Of a stretch of 64,000 nt of DNA, positions 16,795 through 23,979 are shown piece after piece. The position numbers were made by a program, and so were the translations under genes. Within the stretch, counting starts at the first letter, position 1. Every line of letters begins with the position of its first letter. This DNA comes from Bacillota bacterium (GTDB taxonomy: Bacteria > Bacillota > Clostridia > Christensenellales > Aristaeellaceae): assembly GCA_023436585.1 (NCBI GenBank), contig JAEZIN010000023.1:13368-77367 (forward strand), in the 5' to 3' direction. The notes under the pieces are model-generated. The model was not told where the DNA came from, did not search any database, and worked only from the letters and a program-made list of their open reading frames with translations.

Positions 16795-17295
16795 TTGCTG
16801 GGACTTAAAAGCGATGCGGATGCCCAGCAGGTGCGCTCTGCGTACCGTTCAAAAGTCAAAAGCTGCCACCCCGACCAGTTTACCGATCAGGAGGAGCAAA
16901 AAAGAGCCCAGGATCAGCTGATCGCGCTGAACCTGGCGTATGAGGAAGCGCTGCGGCTGGCCTCGGAAAAGCGTGTAGGCTTCAACCTGATTTCCCAGGA
17001 GGAGGCCAAGCGGTTCGCCATCAAGCTGATGGAGCAGAACAACCTGGAAAGCGCGCTTAGGCAATTGTGCCGGGCGGAATCGAAGGACGGTGACTGGTTC
17101 TACCTGCAGGGTCAAATTTTGATGGGCATGCGCCAGTACGAAACGGCCCACCAAAGCTACCGGGAAGCGGTAAGAAGAGAACCGGATAACCTTCGCTACC
17201 GCCAGGGCGCCCTGGATGCGGCGCTGGCCATCAAACGCCACAAGCTTTTACACTACCGCGTTGCGGGTTGGATCAAGGATCTGTTAAACAAATAA
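16795..17295 (+). CDS. J-domain (DnaJ-like) protein with TPR-like C-terminus
   Basis: A short J-domain protein of about 166 residues. The HPD motif that stimulates DnaK-type ATPases is intact (residues 25-27 from this start), and the C-terminal half looks like one or two TPR helices (DWFYLQGQ... and ...AVRREPDN). It is likely a specialised Hsp70 co-chaperone. The start is uncertain: the first standard in-frame start is TTG at 16795, but this cuts off helix I and has no ribosome-binding site. GGGGAGG (16761-16767) points instead to an ACG at 16777, or to a one-base frame break after GTG at 16767. It probably shares the murA transcript. Confidence 0.85.
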   Translation: MLGLKSDADAQQVRSAYRSKVKSCHPDQFTDQEEQKRAQDQLIALNLAYEEALRLASEKRVGFNLISQEEAKRFAIKLMEQNNLESALRQLCRAESKDGDWFYLQGQILMGMRQYETAHQSYREAVRREPDNLRYRQGALDAALAIKRHKLLHYRVAGWIKDLLNK

Positions 17296-17333
17296 GGCGT
17301 GCCTTTCCAAAAGAAAGACATGCCTTTTATTTT
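17296..17333. terminator. Bidirectional terminator between convergent units
   Basis: A 12-bp stem with two G-U pairs (17296-17307 with 17313-17324 approximately) is followed by TTTTATTTT on the plus strand. It ends the murA/J-domain transcript and may also serve the convergent DUF3783 operon. Confidence 0.7.
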
Positions 17334-17337
17334 GCAT

Positions 17338-17754
17338 CTATCCCTGGTCCTTTGCAGTATCCTGCCTTTCGCGCATCATGCGCGCGAAGGCTTCCCGCTC
17401 CTTATGAAGCTCTGTCAGCAGATCGCAAAAGCGCCAATCCCGGTTTTTGGGCGTGAGCACCGCCTTTAGGACCGAGGCTCCGACGCCGGATTCTTTCAGC
17501 AAGGCCAGCACTTCCCGCAGCCGCTGCTCGGTAAAGCCGCAAAACACCATAGCGCTGTGCGGGAATGGATCCACCATCGGCGGAGCTTTTTCCGCCGCGT
17601 CCAGCCCAGCCAAGGCGCCTGCGCTCAAACATGCCTCCTGGGGCAGGATCTCCTTGATGGGGATGCCCGCTTCCCGCAAAACGGCCTGAACCCGCTCCCC
17701 TTCCTTAATGGAAGCGGATAGCCCGTACAATAGCACCAGCTCGTTTGGTTCCAT
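17338..17754 (-). CDS. DUF3783 family protein
   Basis: 138 residues of unknown function. The C-terminal half carries the DUF3783 pattern: FCGFTEQRLREVL, then KAVLTPKNRDW and a helical end with LHKERE. The N-terminal half (about 5-60) looks like a small alpha/beta fold. No signal or membrane segment, so it is cytoplasmic. It is the last gene of a four-gene minus-strand operon, six bases after the GtrA-like stop. Such proteins are common in Clostridia, but the context gives no clear clue to function. Confidence 0.75.
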   Translation of the reverse strand: MEPNELVLLYGLSASIKEGERVQAVLREAGIPIKEILPQEACLSAGALAGLDAAEKAPPMVDPFPHSAMVFCGFTEQRLREVLALLKESGVGASVLKAVLTPKNRDWRFCDLLTELHKEREAFARMMRERQDTAKDQG

Positions 17755-17760
17755 GTCAGC

Positions 17761-18231
17761 CTACGCTTTCTTTTTGAAAATCACCAGCTTGCTGGCGATA
17801 TAGTTGAATATGACCACCAGAATATTCATGAAAAGCTTGGCCAAGAAATCATCCATGCGCAGTAAACGCACGCACAGCGACAAGCCAATGACATCAAAAA
17901 GTATCAAGGACAGGATACGCGCCCCAAAGAAGGACGAAATCTCCCGAAGCAGTGCCTCGCGGGTTAGATGCCTGCTTCGAAAAACAAACAGCTTATTGCC
18001 TGCATAGGCGAAGGAGACCGCTACAATCCACGAAAGGACGCTGGCGACCTGGAACCAGGAAATAGGCATCCCAAAGAAATTCTCCACCACAATGGCATCC
18101 GAGGCAACCGCCACTGTCAGTAGGTGGTAGGCAGCCAAATTCACTACGGTGGTCAGCACACCGAACACCAGGTACAGTATGATTTCCCGCCGGCGTTCCT
18201 TGTCATTCAAAAGTATTTTGATCTTGTCCAT
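17761..18231 (-). CDS. GtrA-like family membrane protein
   Basis: 156 residues with four membrane helices and the GtrA signature pattern (YLVFGVLTTVVN near the start, SFAYAGNKLFVFR in the middle, NYIASKLVIFK at the end). GtrA-type proteins are thought to help move lipid-linked sugars across the membrane during glycosylation of cell-surface polymers. The ATG at 18231 has GAGGAA six bases ahead; a longer frame to 18351 has no support. It is cotranscribed with a large GT-C-like membrane protein upstream, consistent with a surface glycosylation role. Confidence 0.85.
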   Translation of the reverse strand: MDKIKILLNDKERRREIILYLVFGVLTTVVNLAAYHLLTVAVASDAIVVENFFGMPISWFQVASVLSWIVAVSFAYAGNKLFVFRSRHLTREALLREISSFFGARILSLILFDVIGLSLCVRLLRMDDFLAKLFMNILVVIFNYIASKLVIFKKKA

Positions 18232-18241
18232 TCGCTTTCCT

Positions 18242-18460
18242 CTATTCCGTTTCCCCTGTATCACCCCTGGCATAGCCGGCTGACAGCAGGCTGCCTCTGG
18301 GCAATGTATGGGGCTTTTTTTGTTTGGAGGAGGTATAGGAAAACTCCTCATCAGTGTAACGCACGATGATGATGTTTTGCTGCATCATTTGCCCGTCAAC
18401 AAGAAGGATGGCCTTGATGCGCCGGCCGTGAGCCATGGAGTATCGCAGAAATTCTTCCAT
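18242..18460 (-). CDS. Conserved small protein of unknown function
   Basis: 72 residues, soluble and basic, with a short beta-rich pattern (KAILLVDG, NIIIVRYTDEEFSYTS) ending in LLSAGYARGD. I have the impression of similar small proteins in Clostridia, but assign no function. The ATG at 18460 has GGGAGG upstream. It sits two bases after the stop of the membrane protein and ten before the GtrA-like gene, so it is firmly within the operon. Confidence 0.6.
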   Translation of the reverse strand: MEEFLRYSMAHGRRIKAILLVDGQMMQQNIIIVRYTDEEFSYTSSKQKKPHTLPRGSLLSAGYARGDTGETE

Positions 18461-18462
18461 CC

Positions 18463-20436
18463 TTACCTCCCGCCGCCGGACAGGCGGTAATTTTCGGGTA
18501 CCATGTAGATGGAAATCTGCCCGCTTTCGCTGGCATAGCACAGGGGGAACAGTGTTTCCAGCCCCATATAATCTATCTCAAGATCGCTGCGCTCGTAGCT
18601 GGAAATCATGATATATTCCACCTTGTATTTGCTCAGCACATCCAGGTTGTTTTTCGGGTCCGCATAAAAGCGGTGGATATCCTGCTTTTCTTTGGTGGTA
18701 TCAAAGCCGTGATAGTACAGCCACAGGTCCGGCCCGCAGACGATGGTGCGGCCGGCTAGGGAGCTTACGGGGTTCAAATGCTGGTCATACCCGGTGAGGA
18801 ACACCGCGTGGGGGGGCGTTTCCTCCTCAATATAGGCGGCGGCGGCGATATCCTCCCTGGAAAAGGACTGAAGATCGCTGACTGCCTCCCGCGCAATGGT
18901 CAGGCCGGCGCTTAAAAAGAGCAGCACGGAGGCAAAGACGGCCAGCAGATAGCGCCCGCGAAGGCCGCGCATCCTGTCAAACACCGTTACGGCATAGTCC
19001 GCCGCCAGGATGGCGCCGATCATGTACCAGATGTAAAAAAGCTTGTTGTTATCGTACTCGTTGGGCTGGAAGCGTATGAATTCCGCCGCCAGAAAGATGG
19101 CAAACGCCCCGGCCGCCAAAAAGCGGTGCCTCGGGTTTTCTTCCAGCAGCGCGCATAGAAGCAGAATCACCGGAAGGCCAATGTTTTTCAGGTAGAACCA
19201 TAGATAAAGGTCGATCATGCCCTCGCCCTGCGGATTGTTGACCCAGTTGAACTGAAATTTCAGAAAATGGCTGCTGCCGGAGGCCTGCGTGAACGTCCAG
19301 GTGATAAGCTGCGGCGCGGCCAGCGCGATTGTTATAGCCCCGTATAGGAGCCAGGGGGGGAGATTTCGCCTTGTCTCTCCTTTGGATGAATGCAAAAGCG
19401 TATAGAGCAGAAATCCCCCGCTCATCAGCCCCAGGGCCAGGAAGGAGTGGGTATGGATGAGGGGCAGCCCGCCCGCCCACACGCCCAGCAGGATAAGATG
19501 GCGCACATTTGCCTTGCGCTCAGCCCGGAAAGGCGCAAAGGCCGTGCATACCAGGTAGATGCAAGGCAGCACCATGGCCCAGCCGCCCAGTATGGTGCGC
19601 TGGGGGATCATGAGGTCGGCTATTACGTTGCTCCAGCGCAGATTGTAGGGAACAGGCTGATTGGTGGGCGTCTTGTAATAACCGTCCATCACCTCAAAAA
19701 GCCGTTCCTGCCAGTCAGATGCCGAGCGGTCGAAGGTGTACAAAAAGCCCAGCCCGCCATTTAAGAAGAACAGGAGGGCTGCCAGAATCACGGCGCGGCG
19801 GCTGCCCGCTATTTCCCTGGCCACCAGCAGGTACCCTGAAAAGCACAGCGCCATCATCAGCGTGCCGGGAACCGCCAGGGCCATTTGCAGGGAAAAGCCG
19901 AACATATACAGCGTGGTGGAGAGGCTGTCCGTCAGGAAGGGATACGATAAAAGCTCGCGTGGCAGTATGCTGTAATCCGGCGGGAAGGACGCATCCCGAA
20001 GGCTGGTAAGGATGGCCGTGTGCAGCGGGAGGTCACCATAGGTGCTTTGGCCTACGTGATAGCTGCCGTCCGCCGCAGGGCGCATGTGGTGGGTGAACTG
20101 CAGATAACCGCTGAGCAGGGTTAACGGCAAAGCCACAAACAGCAGGATTTTGAGGAAAGTGGCCTCCTCCGCGTCCCACAGCAGGAGGGAATGCTTTTTG
20201 TCGCGCAGAAGATAGGAACCGCCTGTTAAGAGGATAAGGGGGATCAGCGCCGCATAATGGCCTGTCCTGCTGAATTTCAAAAAAAAGGCCGCAAGGGCCG
20301 GCAGCCACATGAGCAGGAAAAGCCCCAGGGAAAGGCCCAGCCACCAGCGGGTAAGTGGCTTGTGGGAGGGAAGCAGGAAGCGGACGATGGCAAGGCCGCA
20401 TAACAGGTACAATAATAAAAATGCCGCTGCTGCCAA
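18463..20436 (-). CDS. Large polytopic membrane protein, GT-C-like
   Basis: About 657 residues with 12 or more membrane helices and a soluble C-terminal domain of about 130 residues. The first large outer loop has an acidic DLPLHTAI-type stretch, as in GT-C glycosyltransferases that use lipid-phosphate sugars. The C-terminal soluble domain reads like the periplasmic domain of oligosaccharyl- or arabinosyl-transferase-like proteins. I start at TTG 20436, nine bases after AGAGGGGG; another TTG at 20457 is in frame but lies before that site. It heads the four-gene operon that includes GtrA. Function as a surface glycosyltransferase is inferred. Confidence 0.7.
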   Translation of the reverse strand: MAAAAFLLLYLLCGLAIVRFLLPSHKPLTRWWLGLSLGLFLLMWLPALAAFFLKFSRTGHYAALIPLILLTGGSYLLRDKKHSLLLWDAEEATFLKILLFVALPLTLLSGYLQFTHHMRPAADGSYHVGQSTYGDLPLHTAILTSLRDASFPPDYSILPRELLSYPFLTDSLSTTLYMFGFSLQMALAVPGTLMMALCFSGYLLVAREIAGSRRAVILAALLFFLNGGLGFLYTFDRSASDWQERLFEVMDGYYKTPTNQPVPYNLRWSNVIADLMIPQRTILGGWAMVLPCIYLVCTAFAPFRAERKANVRHLILLGVWAGGLPLIHTHSFLALGLMSGGFLLYTLLHSSKGETRRNLPPWLLYGAITIALAAPQLITWTFTQASGSSHFLKFQFNWVNNPQGEGMIDLYLWFYLKNIGLPVILLLCALLEENPRHRFLAAGAFAIFLAAEFIRFQPNEYDNNKLFYIWYMIGAILAADYAVTVFDRMRGLRGRYLLAVFASVLLFLSAGLTIAREAVSDLQSFSREDIAAAAYIEEETPPHAVFLTGYDQHLNPVSSLAGRTIVCGPDLWLYYHGFDTTKEKQDIHRFYADPKNNLDVLSKYKVEYIMISSYERSDLEIDYMGLETLFPLCYASESGQISIYMVPENYRLSGGGR

Positions 20437-20500
20437 AATCCTATTCCCCCTCTGCAAAAAATTTCGATCTCAATTCATTTGAACACGTTTTATAAGGGTT

Positions 20501-20541
20501 TCGCGCCTGCGGGCGCGACCAGGGCTTTCCGATCGCCCTGG
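20501..20541. repeat. Short hairpin repeat, copy 1
   Basis: CGCGCC/GGCGCG forms one hairpin and CCAGGGC/GCCCTGG a second. The stretch 20501-20535 recurs at 33117-33152 with a compensatory C-G to T-A change in the first stem. It lies between two minus-strand genes. Confidence 0.6.
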
Positions 20542-20581
20542 ACCTTCGGCTATTATCCCATATGAAGTTTTTTGGTGGGGT

Positions 20582-20617
20582 GCGGGGAGGGCTTTTTTAC
20601 AAAAAAGCCCTCCCCGC
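20582..20617. terminator. Terminator of the M42 peptidase operon
   Basis: A perfect 17-bp stem (20582-20598 with 20601-20617) with a 2-base loop. It contains an A/T run in its arms, so it has a T-run on either strand. It lies 11 bases after the stop of the last peptidase gene. Confidence 0.8.
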
Positions 20618-20627
20618 ATACTCCCAC

Positions 20628-21620
20628 TTAAAACTTCATCTGCACGAACTCCGCAAGCAGCTTCAGCGCGCCGTCCATGTCGCGCATATCGATGGTTTCA
20701 CAGGCGCTGTGGACGTAGCGGCAGGGGATGGAAATGGTGCCTACGGGCAGCCCACCCCTTGCCTGCTGCATGCCGCCGGCATCGGTGCCGCCCCTTGCCA
20801 GCACTTCCCGCTGGGCGTTTACACCGGCTTTTTGTGCGGCCAGGAAGAGAGAATCCCTCACCATGGGGCTGGAGATGCTGTACTGATCCATGATTTTCAC
20901 GGCTGGGCCACCGCCCAGCTTCAGCGCGGGGAGCTTCATTTCGGGGGTGTCGCCCCACAGCGTCACATCAATGGCTACGCCCAGATCGGGCTCCTGGGCG
21001 AAGGCGGCCGTGCGGGCGCCGCGCGTGCCCACCTCCTCCTGGGTGGAGAAGACGGCGATGATGGTGTTCTCGGATTCCTTGACGGACTGCAAAAGGGCGG
21101 CCAGCAGCGCGCAGGCGCAGCGGTCATCCATGGCGGGGGCGGATACCCGGTGCTTGCCCAGGCGGAACGCTTCGCCATTGTAAACGGCCGCGTCACCGAT
21201 ATTCACCATGGCCAGCGCTTCCTCCCGGCTTTCGGCGCCGATGTCGATGAACAGGTGCTTCATGGCCTGGGTCTCGCCTTCCGCCAATGGCTGGCTGACC
21301 AATACACCCTGCACACCGTTGGCAAAGGAAACGCGCCTTGCCAGGGAAACGTGAATGTTGATGCCGCCCAAGGGCATGACACGCAGGAAGCCTTCCTTTT
21401 CAACATCGGTGACCACAAAGCCGATGTGGTCCATGTGGGCGCTGAACATGATGCGCTTGCCGCCGGGCTTGCCCTCTTTGACGGCGATGAGGTTGCCCAT
21501 CACATCGGTATGGATGGAGGTCACATGCGGCGCAACAAGAGGCTTGATCACATCCGCCACGGTATGCTCCGCGCCGGTGGGGCCGACGGGACTCAGAAGC
21601 GTTTTCAAAAGTTCAAACAT
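20628..21620 (-). CDS. M42 family aminopeptidase (third of three)
   Basis: 330 residues, normal for M42 metallo-aminopeptidases, which form dodecameric tetrahedral (TET) particles that trim peptides. Co-catalytic metal ligands and the catalytic Glu are visible: His in SAHMDHIGF, Asp in APAMDDR, Glu-Glu in TQEEVG, Asp in AIDVT, and His near the end in RYVHS. The ATG at 21620 follows AAAGGAGA. It shares only moderate identity with its two upstream neighbours, so the trio is an old duplication. Substrate preference cannot be read from sequence. Confidence 0.92.
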   Translation of the reverse strand: MFELLKTLLSPVGPTGAEHTVADVIKPLVAPHVTSIHTDVMGNLIAVKEGKPGGKRIMFSAHMDHIGFVVTDVEKEGFLRVMPLGGINIHVSLARRVSFANGVQGVLVSQPLAEGETQAMKHLFIDIGAESREEALAMVNIGDAAVYNGEAFRLGKHRVSAPAMDDRCACALLAALLQSVKESENTIIAVFSTQEEVGTRGARTAAFAQEPDLGVAIDVTLWGDTPEMKLPALKLGGGPAVKIMDQYSISSPMVRDSLFLAAQKAGVNAQREVLARGGTDAGGMQQARGGLPVGTISIPCRYVHSACETIDMRDMDGALKLLAEFVQMKF

Positions 21621-21641
21621 ACGTATTCTCTCCTTTGCGCA

Positions 21642-22655
21642 TCACACTTTGGGATGCTTCAAAAAGTCGTGTGCCAGCCGGTATTGGGCATCCACGTCGC
21701 TTTCCTTCACCACGGAGGAAGGGCTGTGGATGTAGCGGCAGGGTACGCTCAAAACGCAGGTGGCAACGCCGCTGCGGGATTTTTGGATGGCGCCGCTGTC
21801 GTTGCCGCCGGAAACGCTGCGCTTTAACTGGTGAGGGATATTGTTCTCCCCGGCGGTGCGGAGTATGGCCTCATACAGAGGCCGGTTTACCAGGGAAGCG
21901 TTGTCCATGAAGCTGACGGCCACGCCGTCCCCGGCGCGGCATACCTGCATGGTTTCCTTCACATCGCCCAAATCATTGCAGGTGGTGCCCTCCAGAATCA
22001 GCGCCATATCCGGGGCAGCATGGAACGCCCCGCCCGCGGCGCCGCGGCAGCCCACCTCCTCCTCGGTAGTAAACAGGCAGGTGACGTCGCCTGGATAGGT
22101 GTCTTCCAGCACCTTCAACAAGCTCAGGCAGCCCACCCGGTCATCCAGTGCCTTGGCGCAGATGCAGCCATCTCCAAAGACGGTATAGGGCGTATCAAAG
22201 GTAATATAGCTGCCCTGGGGGCAATCGGACAGCGCGTCCTCTTTATTCTTGGCGCCGATGTCCACATAGATGCTGTCGTACTGAAGAACGCGCTTGCGGT
22301 CCTCCGGCGACTGCAGGTGGATGGCCATGGCCCCGATGACGCCGGGAACAGCCTTGTCCCCCGCCAGCACCCTTTTGCTGATGACCACCCTGGGGTCGAT
22401 GCCGCCCACGGGTTGTATGCGCAAAAGACCTTCCTCGGTGGCGGAGGTGACGATGAAGCCTACCTCGTCCATATGCGCGGCCAGGAGCACATGGGGCATA
22501 TTCTTTTCCGTTCCTTTTTTGAAGGCCGCCACGTTGCCCATGCGGTCAATGGTCACGGAAGTACACAGCGGCCGGCAGGCTTCCATGAGCGCTTTGCGTA
22601 TTTCCTGCTCATGGCCGCTGACGCCCCTGAACAGGCACAGTTCCTTTAAATCCAT
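21642..22655 (-). CDS. M42 family aminopeptidase (second of three)
   Basis: 337 residues with the same fold and ligands: His in AAHMDEVGF, Asp in KALDDR, Glu-Glu in TTEEEVG, a metal-site segment that reads ILEGT, and His in RYIHS. At the third ligand position this copy has Glu where the other two have Asp (AIDVT, ALDVC). Its ATG at 22655 overlaps the end of the first peptidase by ten bases, so translation is probably coupled. The Glu replacement may shift metal or substrate preference; that is inference. Confidence 0.92.
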   Translation of the reverse strand: MDLKELCLFRGVSGHEQEIRKALMEACRPLCTSVTIDRMGNVAAFKKGTEKNMPHVLLAAHMDEVGFIVTSATEEGLLRIQPVGGIDPRVVISKRVLAGDKAVPGVIGAMAIHLQSPEDRKRVLQYDSIYVDIGAKNKEDALSDCPQGSYITFDTPYTVFGDGCICAKALDDRVGCLSLLKVLEDTYPGDVTCLFTTEEEVGCRGAAGGAFHAAPDMALILEGTTCNDLGDVKETMQVCRAGDGVAVSFMDNASLVNRPLYEAILRTAGENNIPHQLKRSVSGGNDSGAIQKSRSGVATCVLSVPCRYIHSPSSVVKESDVDAQYRLAHDFLKHPKV

Positions 22656-23683
22656 AGGTCATCCTCCCAGCCGGCGTCCAGCTCCGCGAGGAAATGGGCC
22701 AGCAGCCGGCCCCCTTCCGCAAGAACGCCAAGGTCTATGGTTTCCACGGTGGTATGCATGTACTTAAGGGGCAGCTCCAGCAAAATGGAAGGTACGCCGG
22801 AGCGGCTGATTTGAAGCTCGTCGCAGTCGGTGGAGGTGCTTCTGGCGTCCACCTCTGTCTGCAGGCTCACATTGTGCTTCTTCGCCGTATCCATCAGCCT
22901 CTTTACCAGCTTGGGCTGCAAAAACGGGCCGACCGCCGTAACCATGCTGCCAATGTCGCTGGTGGTATCCGGCCGGCTGCCGGGGATGGTGGCATGGCAT
23001 ACATCCAGGGCGACGGCGAGATCAGGTTCAAGATCAAAGGCGGAAGCCCTGGCACCGCGGCTGCCCACCTCTTCCTGGGTGGTGGCCACAAAGTACACAT
23101 CGGCGTCATGCTGCATTTTGGCAAGCCGCTCCGCCGCCGCCAGCATGATGCCTACGCAGGCCCTGTCATCCATGGTCTTGCAGGATAACCTGTTGTTTTT
23201 GAGCTTGGTGGCGGGGGTGTTGAAGGTGATATGGTCGCCAATTTGAACCAGTTCCCGCACTTTTTCCGGCGGCAGGCCCACATCCACAAACAAATCTTCC
23301 CTCAAATAGTTCTTTTTGCTTTCTTCCGCGGTCAGAAGATGCGGCGGCTTGGCTCCGATGGTGCCAAACAACTTTTCTTTCCCGTGGACCCATACCTGGG
23401 TGCCGGGCAGTATACGGGGGTCCACGCCGCCCACATTCCCCATGCGGATGCAGCCGTCGTCCTCGATTTTTACAGCCATCAGGCCGATTTCATCGATATG
23501 GGCCGCCAGCATAACCTTGGGTCCCGGTCCCTTTTTATGGGCGATGACGTTGTACATGCAGTCGATAAAAACCTCATCGCAATAAGGTTCAAACTGCTTT
23601 TTCACATATTCCGCCACCGCCTGTTCATTGCCGGATAGGCCGGGCAGTGCCGATACATCGGCAAGGAAGGCCTCAATGTCCAT
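22646..23683 (-). CDS. M42 family aminopeptidase (first of three)
   Basis: 345 residues from the ATG at 23683, which has AAGGAGG six bases ahead; the frame is open to 23704 but that start lies before the ribosome-binding site. Ligands: His in AAHIDEIG, Asp in KTMDDR, Glu-Glu in TQEEVG, Asp in ALDVC, His in KYMHT. It opens the three-gene operon, behind a good promoter at 23793-23821. The last residues overlap the start of the second peptidase. Confidence 0.92.
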   Translation of the reverse strand: MDIEAFLADVSALPGLSGNEQAVAEYVKKQFEPYCDEVFIDCMYNVIAHKKGPGPKVMLAAHIDEIGLMAVKIEDDGCIRMGNVGGVDPRILPGTQVWVHGKEKLFGTIGAKPPHLLTAEESKKNYLREDLFVDVGLPPEKVRELVQIGDHITFNTPATKLKNNRLSCKTMDDRACVGIMLAAAERLAKMQHDADVYFVATTQEEVGSRGARASAFDLEPDLAVALDVCHATIPGSRPDTTSDIGSMVTAVGPFLQPKLVKRLMDTAKKHNVSLQTEVDARSTSTDCDELQISRSGVPSILLELPLKYMHTTVETIDLGVLAEGGRLLAHFLAELDAGWEDDLWI

Positions 23684-23792
23684 GGGATTCCTCCTTTGTT
23701 GCATACCCTTTCAAACCTTACATGCGCCATTGCCTTGAACGCATCCGTGTTTTTCATTGGTATCATCGCGCCGGCCGGGCGCGGATGGACAT

Positions 23793-23821
23793 AGTATAGC
23801 ATGATGCGGTCATTTTCTCAA
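23793..23821 (-). promoter_or_regulatory. Promoter of the M42 peptidase operon
   Basis: Minus strand: TTGAGA (23816-23821), 17 bases, TATACT (23793-23798). The leader is about 100 bases and includes a GC-rich palindrome (GCGCCGGCCGGGCGC near 23769-23782). Confidence 0.65.
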
Positions 23822-23979
23822 ATATATCCAACCGGGCACAGGAACTTTTCAGGAAGGTGCGCAAAAAGAAAAGCAGTTGTTTCGCGGCAGGAATACGCCC
23901 TTTGCAACAAGAATAAAATAAGGATACCGCGTTTTTAACCGCCTTATTATTTTGCAATCGTCTGGAGCGTGAGCGCCTA

